Shown: positions 32,841-44,933 of the stretch, piece after piece | Layout: each line of letters starts with the position of its first letter | Numbering within the stretch: the stretch's first letter is position 1 | Assembly: GCA_012861695.1 (NCBI GenBank) | Contig: JAAOOA010000590.1 | Span: 211,001 to 275,000 of the forward strand | Reading direction: 5' to 3' | DNA: 64,000 nucleotides | From: Trematomus loennbergii | Taxonomy: Eukaryota; Chordata; Actinopteri; Perciformes; Nototheniidae | Position numbers and translations under genes: made by a program | Notes under the pieces: model-generated | Database searches by the model: none | Told to the model about the DNA's origin: nothing | Seen by the model: only the letters and a program-made list of their open reading frames with translations

Positions 32841-33463
32841 AGGTCCCATGTCATGGCCATTTCTACTGATCATAACTCCATTGTTGAGGTCTACTAGAAT
32901 AGATTTACATTGTTCAATGTTCCAAACTCACATTGGTTTCTCACAGCATCTCTGTATAGTATGTGTATTCACTCTCTGTCCTACACGGCTTGTTGGAGCT
33001 CCTGCCCCCCCCTCCCTGTGAGCCCAGTGGCCGTCTGCAAGACAGCGAGACACAGCGAAACCCAGCCCACAACACACACACACCCGCAGCCTGGCTGGGA
33101 GTTTGTGTGTGTGCCCAGGCTGAGTTCCACGGTGTCGACCCCACACCAGTGAGCCAGCTCACACTGTCCCGCTCCTCGCAGCAGCGAGCCTCGCAACGTC
33201 CCGCCGAGTGTTACGTTACGTCACTATACCCGAAATACGTCACTATACCCGAAATACGTCACTATACCAGAAGTAAACAATGGAAAAAGAGAAATCCCCA
33301 ACGAGGCGTTCTGGGGCAGCATAGACAGGTCTTCTCTGTGTTAGAGTTTTACTCGCTACAGGGTGTACTTTGAGGGGTTGTGACTCTGCAGACCGTTTAC
33401 ATGCAGAAGCTACATAACACACAAGGGGACGGGTAAGAACCAGAAAAGCATGACATGGGCCCT
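32841..33463. mobile_element. TTAA-flanked element, 623 bp
   Basis: Left end AGGTCCCATGTCATG and right end CATGACATGGGCCCT are inverted and directly flanked by TTAA (32837-32840 and 33464-33467). TTAA targets occur in piggyBac and Kolobok; the AGG terminus favours Kolobok. A CAC-rich middle and three TACGTCACTATACC units (33217-33270) are seen. A second member's end lies at 38158-38328. Confidence 0.85.
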
Positions 33464-34317
33464 TTAACACTGTCACTGTTTGCACACCTTGTCATCCGTG
33501 CCCTTATTTTAAATAAGCAAAATAAATATCCACAGGTTCCCAAAAATGTCCCGCGATCAGGTTTCAATGCATTCAGCAGCAGTTATTAACAGGTTATTAA
33601 CACGTAGCTGTATCTCAAATCGGTCCATATCGACTTTATGCATTTCTGATCAACTCATATTTATATTTTCCATGATTAAAGATGGTGAGATTGAAAGATG
33701 TTGTTGTTTTTCTCGGCATGATTGTGTCCTGAAACGGAATGTGTGCGCTTGGTAACGTCCACTGTCTCCCATTACACGTGTTGAAACTCAGTTTCTAAAA
33801 CACCGTACAGACGTATTCTCACTGTGTGATGCTTCTAGTGTAACACTGACCTTGTTTGATTAAAAGGTGGCGTCCATGACTTCCTGTCCCCTGATTGGTC
33901 GGTCCCACACTCTTCTTCTTTATCTCTCCGCATGTCCTTCGTCTTCCTCACGTCACTCTTCTTGTGCCTTGTTTAACTCCTGTAAATGGTGAATGTTGTA
34001 AAGTACACATGCTGATGAAAAAAACAACAAATAACCACACTGACATACATTTAAAGGTATTAGTATTGAAGAGATATAATATTGAATCGGCTGCAGAGCT
34101 TTTCTAGTGCTGACCATCTGTTTGGGCAGCTTTGTGGTATTCTGTATCTATAATTATAGACCTTTTGGATGTTTTCTGTACAGTAGAATTTGCTAAATGT
34201 ATATGCAGCCTTTTGGAAATAAATGTACAGTTTAAAGATCTCAACTTGTTTAAACGCTAGTTATTTCTGCATCATGCAGTGAAACTATCCAACCCAGGCC
34301 GTTTCTCAATATCGAGT
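33464..34317. other. 3' flank of unc5d, no ORF
   Basis: Low-copy-looking sequence without an exon. It ends with an AATAAA (34218-34223) in an AT-rich context, so it may be the distal 3' UTR. CCGTTTCTCAATATCGAG at 34300 begins repeat-like sequence. Confidence 0.35.
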
Positions 34318-34457
34318 AAACCTGCTGCAGAGCCACTATTTCAAGTATACTACGTCATCGAGTGGCGCCGAATGGGGCACTTAACATGCATTTAAACAGT
34401 CCTTCGGCGCCACTCGATGACGTAGTATACTTGAAATAGTGGCTCTGCAGCAGGTTT
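34318..34457. repeat. perfect 55-bp inverted repeat, 30-base loop
   Basis: Arm 34318-34372 (starting AAACCTGCTGCAGAGCC) is the exact reverse complement of 34403-34457. It contains TACGTCATCG and GGCGCC. A perfect arm of this length implies a recent origin or correction between arms. It probably lies inside a MITE. Confidence 0.95.
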
Positions 34458-34600
34458 AAATGCAATGTATTTCTATTGGTAGTATGTCTCGTGCCTGCAA
34501 CACGTCTTTTTGTCCGGTCGGGTCTTGGAAGACCAGAAGCTGTGTGGTTCATAAAAACATGTTCTTACTCAATATCTTACCCTAAGCCTAACCCTATCCC

Positions 34601-34725
34601 TTTTATTTTAAATTGTATAATGTCTGAGTTCTTTTGCCGTCAGTGAGGAAAAGAAATGGCTCAGAGCCTCAGAATACTGACATCTGTATTTTTTTAAATG
34701 TCTTTTTCCTTCTAATTTGTTATTA
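34601..34725 (+). repeat. dispersed repeat, copy 1
   Basis: About 125 bases matching the reverse complement of 42187-42312, including CTCAGAGCCTCAG and TTCCTTCTAATTTGTTATT. Family not recognised. Confidence 0.75.
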
Positions 34726-35577
34726 TTTACATTGCTTTTAAAATCGTTGTGTGACACGAAAAAAATTGCGAAATCGTGTTGGTGAACACGAATCAATAGA
34801 TTAATTTCATGACAACACAACTTTTAAAAGTGTTTTTATAAGGTCTTTGTCGGGCTATGTTTATGGAGTTTTTTAATGTTGTTTTAAACACACTCATTTA
34901 CCGAGAGCCAGTGCACCACGCAGGGCCTACGCTCTTCCATAACCTAACCCCGCCAGTGCCTCGGTTTTCAACCTCCAGTCCTCTCCTTCCCAACAACTTT
35001 TAAGGAACTTGATCTCTGGTTTTTACTGGTTTCAGAACTCCTCCTGGAAACGTATCGCTCGTGCCTGATCTGCAGCAGCCGTTGCACTGGCTATGTTCAC
35101 CTTTTAGAGGAAGCCTTTTATTTTATTTTATTTTCTCCCTTCCCAGTACCCTACTTTTAACCTTGATGTAGTTGTTATAATCCTTAATAACTCTAATAGA
35201 TCTGATGACGCAAAATAAAAACAAAAAAATTAATCATTTATATTTGTTCCTATTTCTATTTTATTTGTATTTCATAAAAATGTGTCATCAGATTTAACTT
35301 GATTGTCTTTAACTTCTTCTTTCAGCACTTTCATGTATCCTGTATTCCTACCTCTCTCCCCTGAGTCACTACCTGTCCCTTTAAGGATTGTTGCTCCGCC
35401 TCCTGATGAGGTCACAACGGACTGGGCCAATCCCAAGCGCCCCTACGCGTGCCCAGTTACAAACATTTCATTGATAAAGTTGTGCCAAGGGACGGCTCGG
35501 ACTCACTCTCCTTCATCCTCCTGAAGAAGCCTCAGCGGCGACACGTCGAGGAAACCCCCTCCTCTCCCTCTACGCTT
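34726..35577. other. no gene seen; possible retroelement relic
   Basis: AT-rich to 35300. Bases 35395-35577 contain CCTGATGAGG and CTGAAGAAGCC with CGACACGTCGAGGAAACC. This recalls Penelope-like element flanks and hammerhead cores, but the helices do not convince me. Confidence 0.3.
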
Positions 35578-35581
35578 TTAA

Positions 35582-36727
35582 CCTGTTAAACCCTGAGCCT
35601 GTTTTTCAGGTCTCAGGCTCGAAAATGACATTCCCAGAACAAATGACCATATCTTCTAAAAGGGTTAAATTAATAATCTTTTTTCTCAAAGTAATGATAA
35701 ACCTGTGAGTTGGATGTAGAAAGTCAGAATCAATATAGATTTTTTTATTTAAAGAAAATTCAGATTGAACATAGTAAAAAACTGTAAATTATTGTGTCCG
35801 TCCAAAGATTATTTTTTACTTATAGTGAAAACTACCCTTGGATGATGGGTTAGTAGACTAAAAGCTTTAGGAATCCAAAGTACAACATATAATAAGTACC
35901 CTGTATCAAGATTGATGCAAAACAAGTGACATTTGACCTTTTAGAGAGATTTAGCCAAAACCACTCCACCTCTGAGGTGATTTGGGTGGAAATGTTTTTT
36001 TTCCATATCTCTGGCCCCCCTTGGTCGATTTGATGGTTGACACCTCTTTCTGACCGTTAGAGCCAATAGAATCGAAGGGGGAGTCCCCCACACACACTCA
36101 TTGTGAAACAAAAAGGTGGGGGCTTTGCGCATGTAGTTTTGCATGAGAGTGAAACTATCTCTCGCTCTGACATCTGGAAACGGAAAAGCAGTTTATTGAT
36201 CATGGATTATCAGAAATCATTTCAAAGGGACACAGACACATTGGATTAACCTATGGATTAACTTCAGCAGCGTTTTTATCGTTTTAATGCCATTGAAGAC
36301 CACTTTGGAGAGACTACAGAGCCAAGGTAACATGTTAGCATTTTTAGCTACCTAGCGTCACCTGTTTTGATGTCTGTTTTTGTTTATAACGTCGCGATCG
36401 TATAATTCAGTGATAATGGGTGTCAATCAATTCTGTGTCACCTCACGATGTAAACGATGTCATGGATGTGGAGAAAAGATAATAATAAGGTTTTGTGAGT
36501 GATTTTCGGTGCAGTAAGTTAGCAATTTCGCTCGTTGCTAATTCAGAGGCTCAGTTAGCATTGTGGGTTTTTTTGAAAAAAAATAAAAATGATCAGTTAG
36601 ATGAGTTTCTCCCGTTACATGGATATAAAACATTCATAGTTTTATTAAATGAACATGCCCTCAGACACTGTTTCCTGCAAGATGTTGCGGCAGTGCCCCG
36701 GTACCGGGGTCTCTCGGGCTTAACAGG
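35582..36727. mobile_element. complete TTAA-flanked element, 1,146 bp
   Basis: Termini CCTGTTAAACCC (left) and GGGCTTAACAGG (right) are inverted and flanked by TTAA at 35578-35581 and 36728-36731. A TTAA target with a CC terminus fits piggyBac. It is the reference for fragments at 655, 1150, 11326 and 23690. No transposase was recognised in it. Confidence 0.85.
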
Positions 36728-36731
36728 TTAA

Positions 36732-37139
36732 CTACCTTTGGGTTCTTTTAAAACATACTTTTATCCATTTATAAAACCATTTTATTTGTTTTTATCTTTT
36801 AATTTATGTTATGATCGTTTGTAACGGCTCTGCTCACAGGGACTATTTTTAACAACTCCATGCAGCAAACAAAGGAACAAGAGATTAAAGGAGCCCACGG
36901 ACAACAACTGCTTCAAACGGAGTGACGGACATAATAAAGAGAGTGCACACTGAAGACGCCGCAATCCCCACCAGGAAGCCGGGCTCCTCCAGACTCACCC
37001 CGGCTGGTTTTAATCTTCTCTTATGACTGTATGTTGGCACGGCAAGGACTTTCCCCGTGTGAGAGGGTCCCCTTCGGGGGCTCCTAACCTGTGAGTTTTT
37101 TTAGACCGTTTTGAAACTATCATTATCATTTGTAACCAC
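36732..37139. other. no gene seen
   Basis: Continuation of the host sequence split by the TTAA element. A GC-rich block with CCCCTTCGGGGGC (37069-37081), a small perfect hairpin, is the only structure noted. Confidence 0.35.
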
Positions 37140-37960
37140 TGCTTCCTACCTTCTCCCCTTTAACCCTTTGTGTCCCCCTCCCCAATTGCTGTAATTGTTT
37201 ATTTACCATTTGACTGTGTTTTATCTCCCTGTTACTTCCTCCAGTCTTCCATTTTATCTTCCTTTACACATTTTATTAATTAACCAGTACCTGCAACTGA
37301 ATTTATCCAACTAACTATCCCCCCACCCGTCCGGCAGGGCCCAGCACGCTGCCAGCTACACCACATCACTTCCCACCAGAACTCGCTTTCCCACAACCTA
37401 ACCTAAGGTCTCCCTTCCCTCGCCTAATCCTAACCTCGTCCTAAGCCCTAAACCCAACCTCACTCTCCCTCCTGTCTCACTCTCCCTCCTGTCTCACTCT
37501 CCCTCTGACCCTCACCTCCCTCTCTCTCCTCCTCCCCCCCTACCTCACTCCCCACCTGGCCCAAACCCAAACCTCCCACTAACCCCCCTTCTCAACTGAC
37601 CACTCACCTCTCTTCCTTCCCTACCTCTCCTCCTACTTCCTCAGGCCTCTGTGCGTCGGGGGGGAGGGTTGTGTCGGGGGGGCCCGGGGGCGCTTCCTCA
37701 GCCCCTGCCTCAGCGCACTCTCAGAAGCCGAGTGCAGGTTGAGATCCATCCGCTCCCCCAGACCGTACTCGACCGTCTGGGAGCCGACTGGGTCCTTGGT
37801 CCTCCCTTCCCTCTTTGCCACCCTCCCCACAGACAGTAGATACCCCCATAATACAGACACCTGCCTCCCTCTCCCATCTCATCTCATCCCTTCACCTCCC
37901 TCTCCACCCTCCATACAGCCACACAGCAATGTTGCTCCCCTGCAGTAACACTATCTCCTC
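37140..37960 (+). repeat. pyrimidine-rich stretch
   Basis: Strong C/T bias on the + strand with CTCACTCTCCCTCCTGT repeats at 37460-37505. A G-rich island interrupts it (37655-37700). No coding signal. Confidence 0.7.
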
Positions 37961-38157
37961 TTGTTCACCTCCAGATCCACTCCACAGCCAGCAGAGGGAG
38001 CCAGAGCTGTTACTGTGGAGCCCCTGGAAAGCACACTGACCCTGAGGTGGATGTAAACATCAGTGATGATGAAAGGCCCACTGAGGCATCCACCTCCCAC
38101 TCCACAGGGGTCTCTGCAGCGGCACCTGGCTCCCCCACACGCCCGGAACCCACAACA

Positions 38158-38328
38158 CACTGCTCCAACAAGCCGTTTAGGAGAGTGAATACCGGTGAAT
38201 ACACAGACTTTACAGAGATGCTGTATGAGAAACCAATGTGAGTTTGGAAGATTGCACAATTTAAATCTATTCTAGTAGACCTCAACAATGGAATTATGAT
38301 CAGTGGAAATGGCCATGACATGGGACCC
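38158..38328 (-). mobile_element. end of a second TTAA-type element
   Basis: Matches the left part of 32841-33463 in reverse orientation, ending CATGACATGGGACC before CTTAA. Sequence inward (37980-38157) differs from the other copy. On the + strand it encodes DPEVDVNISDDERPTEAS, possibly part of a transposase or a companion ORF. Confidence 0.6.
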
Positions 38329-38590
38329 TTAATCAATTTAGATCCCCTTCTCATTTAAGGTATTTTACTGATTCCATTGTGACGAGCTCCATACACGCAC
38401 ACACCTGCACACGCACGCACACACGTATATCAAATCAAATCAAATCAGTTTTATTTATAAGCACATTTAAAAGCGATTTTTGGTCGAGCCAAAGTGCTGT
38501 ACATGTAATAAAAACACATTACTACAATCACAATAAAGACAATAAATTACAACAGATATATAAAAAAAAAAAAAAAAAACACAGGAAAAG

Positions 38591-39130
38591 TCAGGAGTCG
38601 TGCTCCGCTCTAACTAGAAGGCCAGAGAGAAGAAGTGTGTTTTTAGTTGATTTAAAAACCCCTAGGGTCTGGGCCGACCTCACATGGAGGGGCAGAGTGT
38701 TCCAGAGCCTAGGGCCAGCTGCTGCGAAGGCTCGGTGCCCTCGGGTTTTGAGCCTGGTCTTGGGCACTACCAGCAGCAGCTGGTCAGCAGACCTTAAAGC
38801 TCTGGCTGGGGTGTAGCGCTGGAGGAGTTCAGCTATATAGGCCGGAGCCAGCCCATTTAGTGCTTTAAAAACAAATAAAAGGATTTTAAAATCAATTCTG
38901 AACCGAACTGGAAGCCAGTGTAGTGAGGCCAGAATAGGGGTGATGTGGTCACGCTTTTTGTGGCCAGTCAGCAAACGTGCAGCTGCGTTTTGGACTAGCT
39001 GCAGGCGTTTAATTGAGGCCTGGTCCATACCCACATACAGAGCGTTGCAATAGTCCAGTCTCGAGGTAACAAAGGCGTTAATAACCCTTTCTAAGTCTTT
39101 AAAAGATAAATACGACTTGGTTTTGGCCAA
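38591..39130 (-). pseudogene. L2 LINE C-terminal domain
   Basis: Open for 179 codons. The sequence VTSRLDYCNALYVGM, then QLVQNAAARLLTGHKKRDHI and LHWLPVRFRIDFKILLFVFK is the conserved region after the RT in L2/CR1 LINEs. It is an internal piece of a longer polyprotein, separated from the RT by a frameshift. Confidence 0.88.
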
Positions 39131-39298
39131 TAGTCTTATTTAAAAAAGCAGGATTTGACTACGGTGCTGACCTGCTTGTCGAATTTAAAAGTGCTAGTGA
39201 AGGTCACTCCAAGGTTCATGACCGAGGGGAGGATGTTTTTTGAGAGAGCCCAGAATATCAACCGGAGAGGCTGGAGGTTGGGTCCAAAAAAGATGACC

Positions 39299-39967
39299 TC
39301 AGTCTTGCTCTCGTTGAGGTTGAGAAAGTTTTTGCTCAGCCAGGATTTTATCTCTGCTAAGCAGTCCATCACTGCTGTAGTGAGTGTTTGACATTTGCTT
39401 TGAGAGGCAGATAGATCTGTACATCGTCGGCGTAGCAGTGGAAGGGAATATTGTTTTGTGAGAATTGAACCTAGGGGCAGTATGTACAGTAGAAAAAGGA
39501 TGGGGCCCAGAATCGAGCCTTGGGGAACCCCACAGGTAAGAGGGGCTTTGGCAGAGGAGAAGGCACCTAGCTGCCGAGAAGCTACGGTCTGTCAGGTAGG
39601 ACCTGAACCATGCAAGGGCAGAGCCTGTGATGCCAGCGGACTGTTCAAGCCGTGACAGCAGGATGCTATGGTCCACAGTGTCAAAGGCAGCTGTCAGGTC
39701 TAACAGCACCAAGACAGCTGGGCTACCTGAGTCGGCGGCTAGGAGCAGATCATTAAAAACTCTTAAAAGGGCTGTTTCAGTGCTGTGCATGGGTTTGAAG
39801 CCAGACTGAAACTTTTCATGGATTCCATGCATGGTTAAAAAAGACTGCAGCTGGGCGTAGACTACTCGCTCCAGGGCTTTTGATAAAAAAGGTAGCTGGG
39901 AGATGGGCCTAAAATTTGCGAGAATGGAGGGGTCGAGATTTTTCTTTTTAAGTAGTGGCTTAACCAC
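39299..39967 (-). pseudogene. L2 LINE reverse transcriptase fragment
   Basis: Contains RT blocks 1-3: FRPISQLPFLSK, a GFKPMHSTETALL block and DLTAAFDTVDHS. The YADD catalytic box is not in this frame. The frame shifts after RSYLTDRS, and the tail of the ORF is out-of-frame sequence. Confidence 0.85.
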
Positions 39968-40365
39968 GGCATGTTTGAAGGCAGCTGGGACACATCCTGA
40001 GCTAAGAGAGGTGTTTAAAAGTAATAAAATACTTGCTCCAACTGAATCAAAAACATCTCTGAGAAGGCGAGAGGGAATGCTGTCTGAGGTGCAGTTTGTC
40101 GGCCGCAGGTGCTTGACTACATCCGAGAGAGAAGAGAGGGATACAGGCTCAAAGTGGTCGAGGACAGCAGGGCACAGAAAAGGAGCAGGATCTGGGGTAG
40201 CACTAGTGTGGGCTAGCCTAAGAGCAGATACTTTTCAATAAAAAATGTAAGAAACTTATCACAGAGAGTAGTCGATGGGACAATAGAAGAAACATCACAG
40301 GGATTAATGATAGAGTTGAGGACATTAAAAAGAACCTGAGGTTTATGGCTGTTTTTGGAGATAAT

Positions 40366-42186
40366 AGATAGTAGATAGTTGATAGATAGATGGCTGCACT
40401 TTGGTTAACAGACTAACATTGATTTCCTCAATTTATAAATTGACAGGCTCTGTAATTATACCATAACCTTTTCTCCTCTATCACTTAACTGCTCTTCCTA
40501 TACAGATTTACTTACTTACGAGTCATGTCAGGACTAAAGAACAATTATTTTCAGGATTGAATGTTCAAACCAAGGCCTAAAACCTGGAATTTCATAAGAA
40601 AGTGACTAATATATAAACCAAATGTAATATTGGATAAATACTACACCAAATGGACAGACACAGATTAAAAATACAAATATAGTCCCCTGGTTTGTCTCTA
40701 GAGTCTAACTGCCATGAGAAAAATCTAATCAATGTTCCACAATCCGCCACTAGATGTCGCTCATTGTACCAATACGGTTTATATAACACATAACATATTA
40801 TTATAGTAAAAGGGCTCGCTTTGGCAAAAAACAAAAATAATAACAATAACCATCATGTGTGGTGCTATCTGTAGTTGTCTGTCTTATTTTTTGTTGATTT
40901 CATATTGTTTTCACAGAGCTGTGGACATGAATTTCCCCCTGGGGAAAATAAATCTTAACAAATTTAAAATTCAATCCCACACGTGACGATTGAGAACATA
41001 AATTCGTAACTTACCTCGTTTAAAGCACTTTTGTTGTAATACTATGGATTTAGTTGACACTAGGTTTCTTTTGCCCATTATCTCGCGGGCAGGTACATTG
41101 AATTAGAAGTAGAAGAAGAAGAAGAAGAAGTAGGTAGAATAAGAAGTAGTAGAAGAAGAAATACGCTAACGCTACAAACAGGCACAACACTGTTACTCTG
41201 TTTTTACTGACATGTAACATTTTATTTCACCGTGCTCTATGTTTTTTAACGCACATTCAAAAACGGGAACATTTTCGGGAGTTTCAACCGGGTACCGGCC
41301 ACCGAAAACGGGGACTTTGCCCGGAAAACGGGGACGTTTTGGTCACCCATCCGACTGTGTTTACAGCTAAGCACACACGCTAACATTAATTAAGACTACA
41401 AGCTCACTTGGGGTTGAGGCTTTTTTACACGTTGCTTGACTGCCTGCCCACATATCTGATCTAAACATAGTAACGTGTATTGGGGAAGATAATTATTTAA
41501 AGTTATTTTTAATAATTGTGACATTTATTTTACTTTTTGATGGATGAATGATGCTCAAGGTGAGGGGGCAAAGAATACAACTGAGGGGGCAATGCCCCTT
41601 TTGCCCCCTCGTGGCGCCGGGCCGCCGTAGTTGTGTATATGATATGTCAATAAACCTTAGAAAATCTTGAAATCTTGAAAGGGATGTGCAAAATAGCCAT
41701 TATCTTTAATTAACTATTAGTAGAGAATAACGAGTAATGAATATACTTTATAGAGATCTGCAGATAAATGTTTAGTCTTCTCAAGCAGCAACTATCAAAT
41801 ATCTCTCCTGATTGTTGGCACTTGACAATCACCTTTCCCTGAATTTTACTCAGGTGTAACTAAAGCCTGATTTAAGGGTTGTTTATATTTCACATCATTA
41901 ATCAGAATCTGCAAAGTAACTAAAATAAATGTAGTGGAGTAAAAATACCAGGTTAACCTCTGAATTGTAGTGGAGTAGAATTACAAAGTAACAATGAGCT
42001 GTCATGTGGGTATATATTAATGCTCATTAAGGACACAAGCGATTTTCACCCATTTATTAATTATATGTTTTACATTTGATAACAATTGACGCCAAAAAAG
42101 CCAGATTATGGAATTAAACAAATAAATAAAAACAAGGATAATTGTGTGTTATTGTTGAGTAAATAACAGTGTGTTATTTTGAAAAG
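40366..42186. other. AT-rich interval, no gene seen
   Basis: Contains (GAA)n-like repeats at 41105-41160, a short ACGGGGAC-type repeat at 41270-41340, and a hAT-end-like TGGCGCCGGGCCGCC near 41612. No element boundaries could be confirmed. Confidence 0.4.
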
Positions 42187-42312
42187 AATAACAAATTAGA
42201 AGGAAAAAAAGATTTAAAAAATACAGAATTCAGTATCCTGAGGCTCTGAGCCTCATTTCTTTTCCTCGTGGACGGCAAAAAAGTCCGACATTATACGATT
42301 TAAAATAAAAAC
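42187..42312 (-). repeat. dispersed repeat, copy 2 (inverted)
   Basis: Reverse complement of 34601-34725. Its end abuts the start of the large repeat complex at about 42335. Confidence 0.75.
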
Positions 42313-42334
42313 AATAATCGTGGCTTGATATTGA

Positions 42335-44430
42335 TAAGGGAATGCTCTGGTTTTTGGACAAAATTAACATGGGATCACTCCCGTCACCGGACGTACTTCG
42401 TCTCACTGGAATAGTAACGGTCATAGTGAATATAAAATCGTCCCCATGTATCCGGCTAATGACGGGAGAGTTTTGAAAGAGACAAAACACTGTTCCATAC
42501 ATTTAAAAACACTTTAACAATTAAACAATGTTTACCCCAGGATTCAGGCATCTTCCCTGGCTTGTAAAGTGCAGTTATGCGCCCTGGAGGTATTGCACTA
42601 TTTACAAAATGTATACCCAGGATTCTGGCCCCTTCCCTGGCTTGTAAAGTGCAGTTATGCGCCCTGGAGATATTGCACTATTTACAAAATGTAGCACTCT
42701 GTTTATTTCACACCTCCAGGAGAGACCAGGGGGAAATCACCTCTCTCTGCCGCTCACAGAGCCCCCAAGGACGGACTAGAGACCTCCAGCAGCAGTCCCT
42801 AACAGTGGGACTCTACACCTCCAGGAGAGACCAGGGTGAAATCACCTCTCTCTGCCCCCTCACAGAGCCCCTAAGGACGGACTAGAGACCTCCAGCATGT
42901 TCCCCTAACAGTGGGACTCTGTGTATTTCAGACCTCCAGGGCAGAGACCGTGAAAATCACCTCTCTCTGCCCGCTCAAAGAGCACCGAAAGACGGATTAT
43001 TACCTCCAGCATGTTCCCCTAACAGTGGGACTCTGTGTATTTCAGACCTCCAGGGCGGAGACCGGGAAAATCACCTCTCTATGCCCGCTCACAGAGCCCC
43101 CAAGGACGGACTAGAGACCTCCAGCACCCCGGAGAGCTCCATTGTGAAATAGTGCTACTAATCCATAACTTTTGATAACAAGCTCTGTTCGGTTCAGGCT
43201 TTTTCTCTACCCCCCCATTTACACGTACCCCGCATCCAACGGATGGATCTAGGACCTCGGGGAGCGGAGTTACGGCAGAGGGTCAGATTCTGAAAATACG
43301 ATTTGAGAACAGGGCTCTGATCAGGGCTAAAGTCTTGTTAGAAACTGGTGAATCTGTTTAAATGCAGGCAGCAGAGTCACTGCTTTTAGCAGGGTCTCAG
43401 AGAGCAGAGACCCAGGGTACAGCACCTCGCTGTCTTACCCAGAAAACAGGGCTCTGATCAGGGCTAAAGTAACGTTATAAACTGGTGAATCTGTTTAAAT
43501 GCAGGCAGCCGAGTCACTGCTTTTAGCAGGGTCTCAGAGAGCCAGAGACCCAGGGTACAGCACCTCGCTGTCTTACCCAGAAAACAGGGCTCTGATCAGC
43601 TAAAGTAACGTTATAAACTGGTGAATCTGTTTAAATGCAGGAGACCTCCAGCAGAAGTCCCTAACAGTGGGACTCTGTTTATTTCACACTCCAGGAGAGA
43701 CCAGGGGAAATCACCTCTTTTTGCCCGCTCACAGAGCCCCAAGGACGGACTAATTACCTCCAGCATGGCCCCCTAACAGTGGGACCTCCATAACCTTGCA
43801 CACCCTGAGTCCCCGGGCCCCCACAGTTAAGCACTCCCCCACGGACTAAACACAGGTATTCACACCCACCAGAACCTCGTGCCCCTGGTGACCCTAAAGG
43901 GGGTGGATTTTGTGGTGCTTCTATGTCCGCCCATCAGCATCCATATTCGGCCTTCTTCACGGCACCACCACCCTTTCTGTGGAGGTATTCTCGTGCCCCT
44001 GGTGACTCTACAATGGGGGTGGTTTTTATGGTGCTTATATGTCCGCCCATCAGCATCCATATTTGGCCTTCTTCACGGCACCACCACCCCTTCTGTGGAG
44101 GGTATTCTCGTGCCCCTGGTGACCCTAAAGGGGGTGGATTTTGTGGTGCTTTTATGTCCGCCCATCAGCATCCAAATTCGGCCTTCTTATTGGCACCACC
44201 ACCCCCCTTCTGGGCTGGAGGTTCAAACACTTTAACTTTTGTTCACCCTCCTCTGGCTTACACCTCCTCCGCCAACACTTGAGCGCTCATCACAGGGTTC
44301 AGCACCCCGGTGCTGATGGAAAGTGGCACTTTATCTGCCCCTGGAAACCATCAAGGTTATTGTTTTTTTTTTTTTTTTTTTTTTTTAACAAAAACCACAG
44401 TACACACAGCCTAAAACATCAACTATTTAC
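42335..44430 (+). repeat. left direct-repeat block A1 of the recombinase element
   Basis: Bases 42335-42516 match 52945-53125 almost base for base (CAAAATTAACATGGGATCAC, then ACTTCGTCTCACTGGAATA). Further shared segments appear in the same order: a roughly 105-bp array (42705-43135 and 43660-43795 against 53155-53500), a TTGCACACC...GGGCCCCC block (43792 against 53502), the 117-bp array (43880-44220 against 53580-53810) and a T-tract followed by AACAAAAACCACAGTACACA (44358 against 53960). A1 has extra material: 73-bp units with TTCCCTGGCTTGTAAAGTGC (42535-42695) and a 139-bp unit (43305-43640). Confidence 0.85.
43305..43640 (+). repeat. 139-bp tandem repeat, about 2.4 copies
   Basis: ACAGGGCTCTGATCAGGGCT, then AACTGGTGAATCTGTTTAAA and GCAGGGTCTCAGAGAG recur about every 139 bases. 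Not present in A2. Confidence 0.88.
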
Positions 44431-44604
44431 ACGTTGCAGGAACAAAAAGGTCTTGCACTATTAACAAAATGTATGCCCAGGATTCTGGCACCTTCCCTGG
44501 CTTGTAAAGTGCAGTTATGCGCCCTGGAGATATTGTACTATTTACAAAATGTATACACAGGATTATAATAATAATTATATACACGGTATACATATTCACA
44601 ATGT

Positions 44605-44925
44605 TTAGCGGGATTCAGGGGACCAAATTAGGCGTCTAATTCTTACGGTGCACCAGGGCAAACAGGTTGAGTCCACGGCCCCTGCCCCATCATCAGGAGT
44701 GTCAACCAGCCCCGGTCCCGACTTCATTGGCCTCTTTCCCTCCCGCTTCCGCTTCCGCTTCCGCTGCTGCTGCCGCTCCAATGACCCATGGTGAAGATGA
44801 GAAGCAGTACTGTTATAGCAGCCCTCTTCGGAGGTCTCCCCATCTGACAGCGGTAGACATCCTTCTGATGATGATGCAGCTGCTGCCGCATCTGATGACG
44901 CCCTGAACATGGAGCGGATTCTCAA
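44605..44925 (-). pseudogene. basic C-terminal tail of the recombinase
   Basis: In the frame next to the catalytic ORF: IKEALRIRSMFRASSD, an Ala/Ser-rich stretch, then an Arg/Lys cluster (QQRKRKRKREGKRP) resembling a nuclear localisation signal, ending WSPESR. It would follow the catalytic Tyr after a one-base shift near 44945. Confidence 0.45.
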
Positions 44926-44933
44926 TGCCTCCT

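Larger units (their letters stand above)
38428..40365 (-). mobile_element. L2/Maui-type LINE, 5'-truncated
   Basis: Minus-strand non-LTR retrotransposon. The 3' end shows ATTTGATTTGATTTGATAT repeats (at 38428-38448 on the complement). Upstream are the C-terminal domain (38591-39130), then reverse transcriptase. RT motifs include NFRPISQLPFLSKALERV, a GFKPMHSTETALL block and LLDLTAAFDTVDHSILLSRL, typical of fish L2. Frames break at about 39130, 39300 and 39450, so it is inactive. No endonuclease remains, consistent with 5' truncation at about 40365. Confidence 0.9.

Noticed and set aside
35395..35577. Hammerhead ribozyme or Penelope-like element
   Set aside because: CTGAAGA and GGAAAC are present but stem II pairing is weak and no coding part of a Penelope element is nearby.
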